A stretch of DNA of 28,203 nucleotides from Nitrospirota bacterium (GTDB taxonomy: Bacteria; Nitrospirota; Nitrospiria; Nitrospirales; NS-4): contig VBOK01000186.1 in NCBI GenBank assembly GCA_005877565.1, forward strand, positions 1 to 28,203. The letters are read 5' to 3'. This document shows, piece after piece, positions 8,162-15,775 of the stretch. Position numbers and translations under genes: made by a program. The notes below the pieces were generated by a model. The model was not told where the DNA came from, ran no database searches, and saw nothing but the letters and a program-made list of their open reading frames with translations. Numbering within the stretch: the first letter of the stretch is position 1; each line of letters opens with the position of its first letter.

Positions 8162-8683
8162 CTACTTCCCCTTCAGGTATTCACGCAACACCGCCCACCG
8201 GGGATCTGGAGGCGGGGCGCACGCACAGGTGCCGACATTGAGGTCCTGTCCGCACTGGGGACACAATCCCCGGCAGTCCGCCCGGCACTGGGGCCTGAAG
8301 GGGACGGCCAGGATCACTTCCTGCCGGACGAGATCATCCAAGACGACCATATCGTCCTGATAATAGTAATCTTCGGCTGCCTCGGACGGCATTTGATATT
8401 CCCCTGGCGGCAAGGGCGGCAGCGCCGGCCGGAACTGCGTCGCGACCGGGACGTCCAGGGGGACCAGCAGCCGGCTCAGACATCGGACGCACTCACACGT
8501 GACCGACGTCTTGATGCGCCCGGTGGCGCTGATCACGGGGGCAGCCTTGACTAGGACGAGGTCCACCGCGATCGGTTGCAGGAAACGCACGCCCGAGATG
8601 GCGAGCTCGAGCTCGGCCGCATCCTCGCTGTAGGACAGGGGCAGCCACTCTTCCGGAATCTCCGCGATCGGGATCTGAGTCAT
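8162..8683 (-). CDS. yceD: DUF177 / YceD family protein
   Basis: The 173-residue protein belongs to the DUF177 (YceD) family, which is implicated in 23S rRNA accumulation and large-subunit assembly. It has a central CECVRC segment, an acidic stretch with DYYYQDD, and the C-terminal Cys-rich signature CRADCRGLCPQCGQDL followed by TCAC and DPRWAVLREYLKGK. The four or more Cys suggest metal binding in this version. The ATG is preceded by AAGGGA 7 bases away. Its position directly before rpmF is the usual one for this family and is the main support for the name. Confidence 0.88.
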   Translation of the reverse strand: MTQIPIAEIPEEWLPLSYSEDAAELELAISGVRFLQPIAVDLVLVKAAPVISATGRIKTSVTCECVRCLSRLLVPLDVPVATQFRPALPPLPPGEYQMPSEAAEDYYYQDDMVVLDDLVRQEVILAVPFRPQCRADCRGLCPQCGQDLNVGTCACAPPPDPRWAVLREYLKGK

Positions 8684-8740
8684 GGCAATGTCCCTTGACG
8701 TGTGCAGTGCGACTCTCCTCCGGTGGCCGGCGCAGTGGGC

Positions 8741-8965
8741 CTACCGCTCTTCCGCAAAGCCCACGAGCGCGATCGTCCGCGCCCGCTTGATGGCGATCGT
8801 CAGCTCCCGCTGATGCCCCAGGCAATTGCCCGACATCCGGCGCGGAATGATCCGGCCCCGTTCGGTCAGGAAGTTCCGGAGCAGGCCGACATCCTTATAA
8901 TCAATGGCGATCTTGTCATGGCAGAACCGGCACACGCGCCGGCGTTGAAAACGTCCCCGTTCCAC
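8741..8965 (-). CDS. rpsR: 30S ribosomal protein bS18
   Basis: The 74-residue protein has the S18 core IDYKDVGLLRNFLTERGRI followed by PRRMSGNCLGHQRELTIAIKRAR. It also has a C-x2-C (Cys12, Cys15) and a C-x2-H (Cys48, His51), suggesting a zinc-binding S18 form, matching the zinc form of bL32 nearby. The start is GTG 8965, behind an AGGACGAGG purine tract. It follows ssb by 21 bases and ends 57 bases before yceD. bS18 pairs with bS6, encoded two genes upstream, on the small-subunit platform. Confidence 0.96.
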   Translation of the reverse strand: MERGRFQRRRVCRFCHDKIAIDYKDVGLLRNFLTERGRIIPRRMSGNCLGHQRELTIAIKRARTIALVGFAEER

Positions 8966-8986
8966 GATCCTCGTCCTTTCTCGTCC

Positions 8987-9394
8987 CTAGACCGGCTCGT
9001 CCGATTCGGATGAAGGAGGGACCTCGTCGAGCGGTTCCCGCACGGGCGCCTCCCCGCCCTGATCCATCCGCTTGGGGAGGAATCGGACGGTCTCCGCCAC
9101 GACCTCGTGCTTCGTGACCTTCTGCCCGTCCTTCGTCTCGAACTTGCGCATCTGAAGCCGGCCTTCGACCAGGGCGCCGTTCCCTTTGTTGAGGTACTGG
9201 CCGCAGGTCTCCGCCTGCTTGCCGAAGACGACGATGTCCACGAAGCAGACTTCTTCCTTTGTTTCGTCACCCTGCCGATACCGGCGATTGACCGCCAGCC
9301 CGAAATTGGCCACAGGCGTCCCGCTGGGCGCATACCGGACCTCCGGGTCCCGGGTGAGGTTTCCCATGAGGATGACTTTATTGAACCCCGCCAT
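8987..9394 (-). CDS. ssb: Single-stranded DNA-binding protein
   Basis: The 135-residue protein begins MAGFNKVILMGNLTRDPEVR and has the SSB OB-fold through about residue 108 (ETVRFLPKR). It binds single-stranded DNA in replication and repair. The linker is short, and the C-terminus ends SSESDEPV, so the usual acidic tip ending in Pro-Phe is degenerate: there is a Pro but no final aromatic residue. That tip normally recruits partner proteins. The gene overlaps the end of rpsF by 17 bases, so the two are probably translationally coupled. The S6-SSB-S18 order is a classical operon. Confidence 0.94.
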   Translation of the reverse strand: MAGFNKVILMGNLTRDPEVRYAPSGTPVANFGLAVNRRYRQGDETKEEVCFVDIVVFGKQAETCGQYLNKGNGALVEGRLQMRKFETKDGQKVTKHEVVAETVRFLPKRMDQGGEAPVREPLDEVPPSSESDEPV

Positions 9395-9728
9395 GCTCCG
9401 GCTCTTTGGCGTGTTCGGTCGCGGCGGGAGGCAGCTTGTTGTCCTCGACCTTCACGGTGAGATACTTGAGCGCGGCGTCGTCCAACCGGAACAGGCGTTC
9501 CAATTCGGCGACAACGGCCCCGTTCCCACGATAGTTGAGTTGGACGTAGATACCCTTCTTCTCCTGCTTGATCTCATAGGCCAGCTTTCGCTTGCCCCAG
9601 TTGGACAGGTGCTCGACGGTCCCGCCGGCCCTTTCCACCGTGGCCTTCACCTTGTCCAGCATCTTGGGGATGTCTTCATCGGCCAATGAGGGACGCAGGA
9701 TGAAGAGAGACTCATAGAGCTGTGGCAT
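9378..9728 (-). CDS. rpsF: 30S ribosomal protein bS6
   Basis: The 116-residue protein begins MPQLYESLFILRPSLADEDI and contains NWGKRKLAYEIKQEKKGIYV and the LERLFRLDDAALKYLTVKV segment of bS6. It belongs to the small-subunit platform, where it pairs with bS18. The ATG has a strong ribosome binding site (GGGAGGAGGG) 9 bases upstream. It is the first gene after a 130-base gap, with a candidate promoter at 9810-9838, so it probably heads the rpsF-ssb-rpsR transcript that may continue into the fab genes. Confidence 0.96.
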   Translation of the reverse strand: MPQLYESLFILRPSLADEDIPKMLDKVKATVERAGGTVEHLSNWGKRKLAYEIKQEKKGIYVQLNYRGNGAVVAELERLFRLDDAALKYLTVKVEDNKLPPAATEHAKEPEHGGVQ

Positions 9729-9809
9729 ACTGCAGAACCCTCCTCCCGGATCTAAAGCCCCGGAACCAGGTCCGGAGCAAGGGGGTGCTCGACAACAAAA
9801 AAGCGGCTC

Positions 9810-9838
9810 ACCCTAACACAGCGTTTCGCCATAATCAA
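9810..9838 (-). promoter_or_regulatory. Candidate sigma70-type promoter for rpsF-ssb-rpsR
   Basis: On the minus strand TTGATT (9833-9838) is followed after 17 bases by TAGGGT (9810-9815). The -35 is good and the -10 fair. It lies about 80 bases upstream of rpsF in the only sizeable gap of this region. The same -10 hexamer occurs in the candidate prs promoter at 13400-13405. A six-T run follows downstream (on the minus strand) without a convincing hairpin before it. Confidence 0.4.
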
Positions 9839-9858
9839 GACGCGCCTGCGGCCTCCAA

Positions 9859-10947
9859 TCACACGTTGAACCGGAAAAACAGCACGTCGCCGTCCTTGAC
9901 GACATAGTCGCGCCCCTCCAGCCGAAACAGCCCTTTCTCCCTGACACCTGCCTCGCTGCCGCACGCGATCAGGTCGTCGTAATGATAGACTTCCGCTCGG
10001 ATGAATCCCCGTTCCATGTCGGAATGGACCTTCCCGGCGGCCTGAGCGGCCTTCGTACCCCGGCGGATCGTCCAGGCACGGGACTCGACCTCGCCGGCGG
10101 TGAAGAACGTGATGAGGTTCAAGAGTTCATAGGCCGTGCGGACCAGCCGGACCAAGCCGCCTTCGCCCATGCCAAGTTCCCGGAAATAGTCCGCCCGTTC
10201 TTGGGGAGGCAAGGCCGCCACCTCCGCTTCGACGGCGCCGCAGATCGTCACGGCCCGGGCCCCGCGGGCGCGCGCCAGTTCCTCGACCCGCCGCACAGCC
10301 GGGCTGCCGTCCTGCCCTTCCCCGATATTGACGGCGAACACGATGGGCTTGGCCGTCAGCAACTGGTACTCGCGCAGCCAGGCCTGCTCCGCCGCCGAGG
10401 CCGTCTGGCCCCCGATCCACTCCCCTTTGCTTAACCGCTCAATGAGCGCATCCGCATACACTTTCTCCTGCACGGCCCCCGCCTCACCGGCCCGCACCTT
10501 CTTGTCCAGCTTCTCCCGCCGCCGCTCCAGCGTCTGCAGGTCCGCGAGCATCAACTCGGTTTCGATCAGCCCGATGTCGCGTTCCGGGTCCATCGCGCCT
10601 GCCACATGGATCACGTCGGGATGCTCGAAGACGCGCACCACGTGCACCAGCGCGTCCGCTTCTCGGACCTGGTTCAGGAACTGGTTGCCCAGTCCCTCGC
10701 CGAGGCTCGATCCCTCCACCAGCCCCGCGATGTCGCGAAACTCGATGGCCGTCGGCGTCGTTTTCCTGGACTTGAAGATCTGTGTCAGCTTCGCCAGCCG
10801 TTCATCCGGAATGATCGCCACGCCCACATTGGGCTCGACGGTGGAGAACGGGTAGTTGGCGACCAGCGCCTTGCCGCCCACCAGGGCGTTGAAGACCGTC
10901 GATTTGCCCACGTTGGGCAAGCCGATTATTCCACAATTGAGCGCCAT
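9859..10947 (-). CDS. ychF: Ribosome-binding ATPase YchF
   Basis: The 362-residue Obg-like protein has the P-loop GLPNVGKS at residues 9-16, the NYPFSTVEPNVG segment, DIAGLVEGSS, and NIGE in place of the NKxD guanine-specificity motif. That change explains the preference of YchF for ATP over GTP. A coiled-coil region follows residue 130, and the C-terminal TGS domain ends KDGDVLFFRFNV. YchF binds ribosomes and acts in translation and oxidative stress control. The ATG has AGGGA 6-7 bases upstream. It lies downstream of pth, separated by a 99-base gap that contains an inverted-repeat element. Confidence 0.97.
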   Translation of the reverse strand: MALNCGIIGLPNVGKSTVFNALVGGKALVANYPFSTVEPNVGVAIIPDERLAKLTQIFKSRKTTPTAIEFRDIAGLVEGSSLGEGLGNQFLNQVREADALVHVVRVFEHPDVIHVAGAMDPERDIGLIETELMLADLQTLERRREKLDKKVRAGEAGAVQEKVYADALIERLSKGEWIGGQTASAAEQAWLREYQLLTAKPIVFAVNIGEGQDGSPAVRRVEELARARGARAVTICGAVEAEVAALPPQERADYFRELGMGEGGLVRLVRTAYELLNLITFFTAGEVESRAWTIRRGTKAAQAAGKVHSDMERGFIRAEVYHYDDLIACGSEAGVREKGLFRLEGRDYVVKDGDVLFFRFNV

Positions 10948-10974
10948 CGTCTTTCCCTGGAAGTAAAAGGAAGG

Positions 10975-11044
10975 CGTTATTCGTTAAACGGTAACAGACA
11001 ATCGTCCTGGAAATAGGGAAGTCTTCACGGTTAACGTTTAACGA
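10975..11044. repeat. AT-rich inverted-repeat element, copy 1
   Basis: The arms TCGTTAAACGGTAAC (10981-10995) and GTTAACGTTTAACGA (11030-11044) are inverted repeats with 14 of 15 matches, separated by 34 bases. The 17-base sequence CGTTATTCGTTAAACGG at 10975-10991 occurs again without mismatch at 25180-25196 in a second element. It fills most of the gap between pth and ychF, and its right end lies 2 bases from the pth stop codon. Its base composition differs sharply from the flanking genes. It looks like a small REP-like or MITE-like element. It could fold as an RNA hairpin in the pth-ychF message, but there is no T-run to suggest a terminator. Confidence 0.8.
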
Positions 11045-11046
11045 TC

Positions 11047-11616
11047 TTAGGACTCGCGTTTGACATTGAATCGGTTCATGGCCGTCATCAAACCTTCGCT
11101 GACCCAACACTCCACCGCCCGCACGGCCTGTTGGACTGCCTCATCCAGCACCGCCCGCTCGCGGGCGGACACAGGAGCCAGCACGTAGTCCGCTGCCCCT
11201 ACGCCATCCGGCGGACGTCCGATCCCGATCTTGACGCGGGCAAACCGGTCTGACTCCAGAGTATCGATGATGGAGAGGACCCCGTTGTGGCCTCCGTGCC
11301 CCCCACGGGCCTTGATGCGGAGGCGACCGGGGTCGAGATCGAGATCGTCGTGGATGACGATCACCTCGCTGAGGTCGAGGCCGAGCTCGCCGATCAGCCC
11401 GGCGACGACCGGCCCGCTGCGGTTCATGTAGCTCTGCGGTTTGGCCAGCGTGACCGCCTGCCCGGCCAGGCGTCCCCCGGCCCTCAGGACTTCGCCGTGC
11501 CGCCTGAACCGCATCCCGGCCTCGGCCGCCACGGCTGCCACGACCCAGAAGCCTACATTGTGACGGGTTTCGGCGTAGGCCTGACCAGGATTGCCGAGAC
11601 CGACTATTAGTCGCAC
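11047..11616 (-). CDS. pth: Peptidyl-tRNA hydrolase
   Basis: The 189-residue protein begins MRLIVGLGNPGQAYAETRHN and has the catalytic His19, the TLAKPQSYMNRSG segment, VIVIHDDLDLDPGRLRIK with the catalytic Asp, and GGHGGHNGVLSI. It releases tRNA from peptidyl-tRNA that drops off ribosomes. The start is GTG 11616 with a G-rich tract just upstream. It lies 45 bases after the broken rplY gene, and the rplY-pth-ychF order is common in bacteria. Confidence 0.96.
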   Translation of the reverse strand: MRLIVGLGNPGQAYAETRHNVGFWVVAAVAAEAGMRFRRHGEVLRAGGRLAGQAVTLAKPQSYMNRSGPVVAGLIGELGLDLSEVIVIHDDLDLDPGRLRIKARGGHGGHNGVLSIIDTLESDRFARVKIGIGRPPDGVGAADYVLAPVSARERAVLDEAVQQAVRAVECWVSEGLMTAMNRFNVKRES

Positions 11617-11661
11617 CCGCCCACCCCGGCGCGCCAGGACGCGCCCCTCCCGAGCGCAACG

Positions 11662-12376
11662 CTACTTCTTCTTCTCCCCCTTCGTGTCTTTTGCTTCCTT
11701 GCCTTCCTTCTTCTCCTCTTTCGATTCGGCAGCAGGCGACGCAGCGGCTTTTGCGCCAACCTTCTCGCCAGCTTTCGCACCAACCTTCTCGCCGGCTTTC
11801 TCACCGGCTTTCTCGCCAGCGGCTGCGGCTTCCTCGGTCACTTCTTCCTCTTTCGCCTTGCCGATCAGCTCGGGTTCCGCCGCCGTTTCGCCAGCCGGCG
11901 TCGTGGCAAGCAACGCCTCCAGCTTTGCTTCCGAGATCGGGGCGGCGACGCTGACCACCATCATGTCGGGATCGTCCAGGATACGGACGCCAGGGGGGGC
12001 AGACACCTCCTTGACATGGATCCCCTGATTGATCTTGAGGGGGGTCGGGTCCACCACGATGTGCGCGGGGATCTGCCTGGGCAGACACTCGACGTGGAGC
12101 TCGCGCATGTTGTGCTGGAGAATGCCCCCTTCGGCCACACCTACGGGCGTCCCCTCAGTGACGGCCACCGGCACGCGGACTCGGATCGGCTTGTCCATCG
12201 CTACCGCGAAGAGGCTCCGAATGAAGCACCTTGCGGATCTCGGCAGGATCGATCGTCAGGCTGATGCACTCACCCTGCCCATAGAGGACACCCGGAATCT
12301 TGCCCTGCTGCCGTAAGGTGCGGGCGACTCCCTTCCCGGCCGCCTCACGGGTCTCAACCTTCATGTCAACCTGCAT
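11662..12376 (-). pseudogene. rplY: Ribosomal protein bL25/Ctc gene with internal deletion and frameshift
   Basis: Two reading frames each carry part of one bL25 (Ctc) protein. The first, from ATG 12376, encodes MQVDMKVETREAAGKGVART and continues through GKIPGVLYGQGE and AEIRKVLHSE, the N-terminal 5S rRNA-binding part, then leaves homology near 12215 and stops at 12155. The second carries the C-terminal beta domain from MDKPIRVRVPVAV (ATG 12198) to 11662. A normal bL25 has roughly 40 residues between these parts (the rest of the N-domain barrel), and they are missing here. So the defect at about 12199-12217 is a deletion plus a one-base frame change, not a simple frameshift. The second ATG has no ribosome binding site. 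The tail is Lys/Glu/Ala-rich and repetitive. bL25 is dispensable in some bacteria. An assembly or sequencing error is the main alternative. Confidence 0.8.
11749..11817 (-). repeat. Tandem repeat coding a Gly-Glu-Lys-Ala tail in rplY
   Basis: About six 12-base units encode repeats of GEKA or GEKV/GAKA (residues 128-150 counted from ATG 12198). The block precedes a further Lys/Glu-rich tail ending KGEKKK. Such a low-complexity charged tail is common in long Ctc forms, and the repeats are prone to slippage. Confidence 0.75.
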
Positions 12377-12405
12377 CGCCAACCCTTTCTTGAACCCGGA
12401 CGTGT

Positions 12406-13344
12406 CTACACAAACAGCGAACTCACCGACTCTTCTTCGTGGATGCGCTTGATGGCTTCCGCCAGCAACGACGCAACGGAGAGCACCTTCAGCTTGGCAC
12501 ACCGACGGTCTTTGCCGTTGAGCGGAATCGTGTTGGTCACCACCACTTCCTCCAATTTCGTCGCGTTCAAGCGATCCAGGGCCTGCCCCGAAAGGACCGG
12601 ATGCGTGCAGGCCGACCAGACGCGGCGCGCGCCGTGCTCCATGCAGGCCTGCGCGCCCAAGGCGATCGTGCCGGCCGTATCGATCATGTCATCCAGGAGC
12701 AGGGCGTCGCGCCCAGCCACCTCTCCGATGATGTGCATGACATGGGACTCGTTGGGGCCCTCCCGCCGCTTGTCGATGATCGCAAGACTGGCCTGCAACC
12801 GCTTGGCGAAGGCCCGGGCGCGCTCTACGCCGCCCGCGTCCGGCGAAACGACGACGAGGCCCTGGCCTCCATGCTGCGCGACATACTCCAGCAACACCGG
12901 CGACGCGTACAGATGGTCCACCGGGATGTTGAAGAACCCCTGGATCTGCCCCGCATGCAGGTCCATCGTCAGCACCCGATCGGCGCCCGCGGTGGTGATT
13001 AAGTCCGCTACCAGCTTGGCGGAGATCGGCACGCGAGGCTGGTCCTTCCGGTCCTGGCGGCCGTAGCCATAGTACGGGATCACGGCGGTGATCCGGTAGG
13101 CCGAGGACCGCTTGAGGGCATCGAGCATGAGCAAGAGTTCCATCAAGTGCTTGTTGACCGGTTCGCAACACGACTGGCAGACGAAGACATCCTTCCCCCG
13201 CACGTTCTCGTTGATCTGCACCCGGATCTCGCCATCGCTGAACGCGGAAACGAGCGCGTCCCCTTGCCCGATTCCCAGGCAATCGCAAATCTCTTTGACG
13301 AGCGCCGGGTTCGAGTTCCCGGCGAACATCTTCAACTCATGCAC
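12406..13344 (-). CDS. prs: Ribose-phosphate pyrophosphokinase (PRPP synthetase)
   Basis: The 312-residue protein contains the class I PRPP synthetase landmarks: FSDGEIRVQINENVRG, YYGYGRQDRKDQPR, TMDLHAGQIQGFFNIPVDHL, VVSPDAGGVERARAFAKRL and the PRPP loop LLLDDMIDTAGT. It makes PRPP from ribose 5-phosphate and ATP for nucleotide, His and Trp synthesis. The start is GTG 13344, supported by AAGGGAG 7 bases upstream; ATG 13329 would cut five residues. It has its own candidate promoter overlapping the end of ispE. The ispE-prs-rplY-pth order is a frequent arrangement. Confidence 0.97.
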   Translation of the reverse strand: MHELKMFAGNSNPALVKEICDCLGIGQGDALVSAFSDGEIRVQINENVRGKDVFVCQSCCEPVNKHLMELLLMLDALKRSSAYRITAVIPYYGYGRQDRKDQPRVPISAKLVADLITTAGADRVLTMDLHAGQIQGFFNIPVDHLYASPVLLEYVAQHGGQGLVVVSPDAGGVERARAFAKRLQASLAIIDKRREGPNESHVMHIIGEVAGRDALLLDDMIDTAGTIALGAQACMEHGARRVWSACTHPVLSGQALDRLNATKLEEVVVTNTIPLNGKDRRCAKLKVLSVASLLAEAIKRIHEEESVSSLFV

Positions 13345-13399
13345 CCGGATGCTCCCTTCGAGGTGAAAGCCAGTGATTCGTCACGGAGGAGAACGCGCT

Positions 13400-13429
13400 A
13401 CCCTAATCTATCGTTCTTCTGCTTGTCAA
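13400..13429 (-). promoter_or_regulatory. Candidate sigma70-type promoter for prs-rplY-pth-ychF
   Basis: On the minus strand TTGACA (13424-13429), a full consensus -35, is followed after 18 bases by TAGGGT (13400-13405). The -35 overlaps the ispE stop codon. Transcription would start about 50 bases before the prs GTG. The -10 is the same hexamer as in the rpsF candidate promoter. Confidence 0.5.
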
Positions 13430-14343
13430 CCGAGGCAGACCGGCGCCGGATTCCACTGTGTCCGGGTCACCCAGGCCTTCCAGCCCGAGCGGCGATCGAG
13501 GCCTTCAGCCGCGATCCGAGCAGACCGCTCGTTGCCAAACACCCCGAAGACAGTTGCGCCGCTGCCGGCCAGCATGGCTGTTTGCGCACCGCGCGTGAGC
13601 AGCAGTTCCCGGATCTCGCGCAGCACGGGATACTCCCGTTCCATCACGGGTGCGAAATCGTTCTCGATCAGCGGCAGCAAGTCGTGCCACTTCACCAGTT
13701 GCGGACCCTCCACGCCATGATCGACCGCGAGGCGGGGCAGCCGACCGGGCATTCTGCCGACCTGTCCCGCCCGAACCGCTGCCAAGCGCTCGTAAGCCCA
13801 GGGGGTCGAGATCGCAACGCCGGGGTTCACCAACAGCAGCCACCGCTCCGCCTCCAATTGCAGTGGGGTGACTTGCTCCCCTCGGCCTTCGACCAGCGCG
13901 GTGGGCCCGTAAAAGAAAAACGGTACGTCACTGCCGACTTCCTGCCCGAGCTGGGCCATCTCGCTCCGGGACCACCCGGTGTCCAGCAAGGCCGCCAGCG
14001 CTTGGATGGTCGCCGCCGCGTCGCTGCTCCCGCCGCCAAGACCGGCCGACACCGGCAGCCGCTTGCGTACATGAAGGCGCAGCCCCTTGCGCCGCCGGAC
14101 CCGTGCCAGGACACGTTCTGCCGCGCGATAGGCCAGGTTCGCCGAGTCGGTGGGCAGGTCGGCGCCCTCACAGGTCAGCCGGATGCCCGATCGACCGTTG
14201 AACTCCACGACCACGGTGTCCGCGAACTCGAAAGTGTGCATCACCGACCAGAGGTTGTGATACCCGTCGGGTCTCCGATCCAACACGCGGAGAATAAGGT
14301 TGACTTTCCCAGGCGCCGCCACTTCGATGCTGTGGCTAGTCAC
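13426..14343 (-). CDS. ispE: 4-diphosphocytidyl-2-C-methyl-D-erythritol kinase
   Basis: The 305-residue GHMP kinase has APGKVNLILRVLDRRPDGYH near the N-terminus, the ATP-binding loop PVSAGLGGGSSDAAATI, and the C-terminal motif TAMLAGSGATVFGVFG. It phosphorylates CDP-methylerythritol in the MEP isoprenoid pathway. I chose GTG 14343, which overlaps the pilR stop codon by 8 bases and follows a GAGGG purine tract; it begins VTSHSIEVAAPGK, close to the family start. A longer frame from 14376 lies inside pilR. The overlap means ispE is probably translated from the pil transcript, an unusual pairing. Confidence 0.94.
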   Translation of the reverse strand: MTSHSIEVAAPGKVNLILRVLDRRPDGYHNLWSVMHTFEFADTVVVEFNGRSGIRLTCEGADLPTDSANLAYRAAERVLARVRRRKGLRLHVRKRLPVSAGLGGGSSDAAATIQALAALLDTGWSRSEMAQLGQEVGSDVPFFFYGPTALVEGRGEQVTPLQLEAERWLLLVNPGVAISTPWAYERLAAVRAGQVGRMPGRLPRLAVDHGVEGPQLVKWHDLLPLIENDFAPVMEREYPVLREIRELLLTRGAQTAMLAGSGATVFGVFGNERSARIAAEGLDRRSGWKAWVTRTQWNPAPVCLG

Positions 14344-15775
14344 CCTCCTCACCCTCGTCCTCCTCCGGAGCGGCACTCGCCCCGTCCGCAGGCTCGATGT
14401 CGTACTTGTCCAGGCGGTAGCGCAGAGAACGGGTGTTGAGCTTCAACAGACGGGCAGCCTCCTTTTTCACTCCTCCGCTGCGCTCCAAAGCCCGAACCAG
14501 CAGGCCCCGTTCAATGCCGTTGATCAGACATTCCAGGTCGAGCCCCTCCGGCGGAATATCTGCTGGAGCTTTCGGCTCTCCGTTGGGTGAAGATTCCCGT
14601 ACCCATTGGGCAACATCATCTAGGGTAATTTCAGGGCCAGGCGCAAGAGCGACAACCCGTTCCAGGACGTTCTCCAGCTCCCGCACGTTGCCCCGCCATT
14701 CATGCTGCTGGAGCGCGCGCATGGCGGTCGGCGCCACGGTCAGCGCCGGCTTGTTGGCCTTCTGGCCGAAGACGGTGAGGAAATGCTGCGCCAGCAAGGG
14801 AATATCGTCGGGATGGGACCGTAGCGGGGGCAGTGTGATCGGGATCACATTCAGACGGTAGTAGAGATCCTCCCGGAAAAGCCCTTGCGCGACCGCTTTG
14901 TTCAAATCCTTGTTCGTGGCGGCGATGATCCGCACGTCCACCTTGATCGTGTGCGTCCCGCCGATCCGCCGGAATTCCGGCTCCTGCAGCACCCGCAACA
15001 ACTTGACCTGGATGCCCGGCGGCGCTTCTGCAATCTCGTCGAGGAACAGCGTGCCGCCGTTGGCCACTTCGAAGAGTCCCTCCTTGTTGGACACCGCACC
15101 GGTGAAGGACCCCCGCATATGGCCGAACAGCTCGCTCTCAAGCAGGGGCTCCGGCAGGGCGCCGCAGTTGACGGTGACGAAGGGGCGTTCCCGACGAGGG
15201 CTGTTGTAGTGGATCGCGCGGGCGACCAGTTCCTTGCCCGTCCCGCTTTCCCCGCAGACCAGGACGGTGCTGGAGGTCTCCGCCACCCGGCGGATCAGGG
15301 TGAAGACCTTCTGCATGCCCTCGCTGGTCCCGACGAGATTCTCGAACGAGGCCTGTCCCTTGAGCTCTCGCTTCAGCAACAGGTTCTCGACAGTCAGTCG
15401 CTTGGCGTCCAACGCCTTCTTGACAGTGAGTACCACCTGATCGTTGTTGAAGGGCTTGGTCAGCACGTCGTAGGCGCCCAGCTTCACCGCTTCGATGCCC
15501 ACCTCCAGCGTCGCGTACGCCGTGAGCACGAGGACCACGGTGTCCGGCGCGATGTCCTTCACAGCCCTGACGACGTCCATTCCTCCAACACGTCCTGGCA
15601 TTTTCAGATCCGTGATGACGAGATCAAAGATGTCCGATCCGATCAACTGGAGGGCCTCCTGGCCATCAGCAGCCGTAACCACGCTGTGACCAGCTCGTCC
15701 GAGTATGGTGCTCAGAACCTCGCGCATGCCCCGCTCATCGTCCACGACGAGGACCCTGGCCGGAACTACTACCAT
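14336..15775 (-). CDS. pilR: Sigma54-dependent response regulator, PilR-like
   Basis: The 479-residue NtrC-family regulator has a receiver domain (acidic pair in VVDDE, phospho-acceptor Asp56 in ITDLKMPG, Thr85, Lys107 in TKPF). Its AAA+ domain has Walker A GESGTGKE at 175-182 and Walker B LFLDE. A Fis-type helix-turn-helix follows (VKKEAARLLKLNTRSLRYRL). The sigma54-contact loop reads GSFTGA (222-227) rather than GAFTGA, a variant I remember in PilR. The C-terminal tail is very acidic. ATG 15775 overlaps the sensor kinase stop as ATGA and has AGGAG 8 bases upstream. Partner kinase and pilB/pilC neighbours support the PilR name; pilin-gene targets are not in the window. Confidence 0.88.
   Translation of the reverse strand: MVVVPARVLVVDDERGMREVLSTILGRAGHSVVTAADGQEALQLIGSDIFDLVITDLKMPGRVGGMDVVRAVKDIAPDTVVLVLTAYATLEVGIEAVKLGAYDVLTKPFNNDQVVLTVKKALDAKRLTVENLLLKRELKGQASFENLVGTSEGMQKVFTLIRRVAETSSTVLVCGESGTGKELVARAIHYNSPRRERPFVTVNCGALPEPLLESELFGHMRGSFTGAVSNKEGLFEVANGGTLFLDEIAEAPPGIQVKLLRVLQEPEFRRIGGTHTIKVDVRIIAATNKDLNKAVAQGLFREDLYYRLNVIPITLPPLRSHPDDIPLLAQHFLTVFGQKANKPALTVAPTAMRALQQHEWRGNVRELENVLERVVALAPGPEITLDDVAQWVRESSPNGEPKAPADIPPEGLDLECLINGIERGLLVRALERSGGVKKEAARLLKLNTRSLRYRLDKYDIEPADGASAAPEEDEGEEGD

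Noticed and set aside
9795..9830. Terminator after ychF suggested by a six-T run on the minus strand
   Set aside because: No stable GC-rich hairpin directly precedes the T-run; only a 3-bp GCG/CGC stem is visible.
10975..11044. Inverted repeat read as an intrinsic terminator of pth
   Set aside because: Arms are AT-rich, the loop is 34 bases and no T-run follows; sequence identity with the element at 25166-25247 favours a dispersed repeat.
11749..11817. Tandem 12-base units considered as a CRISPR-like array
   Set aside because: Units are in frame, contiguous without spacers, and encode a charged protein tail.
11662..12198. C-terminal bL25 domain as an independent intact gene
   Set aside because: Its ATG has no ribosome binding site and the N-terminal half of the same protein lies just upstream in another frame, so a broken gene explains both.
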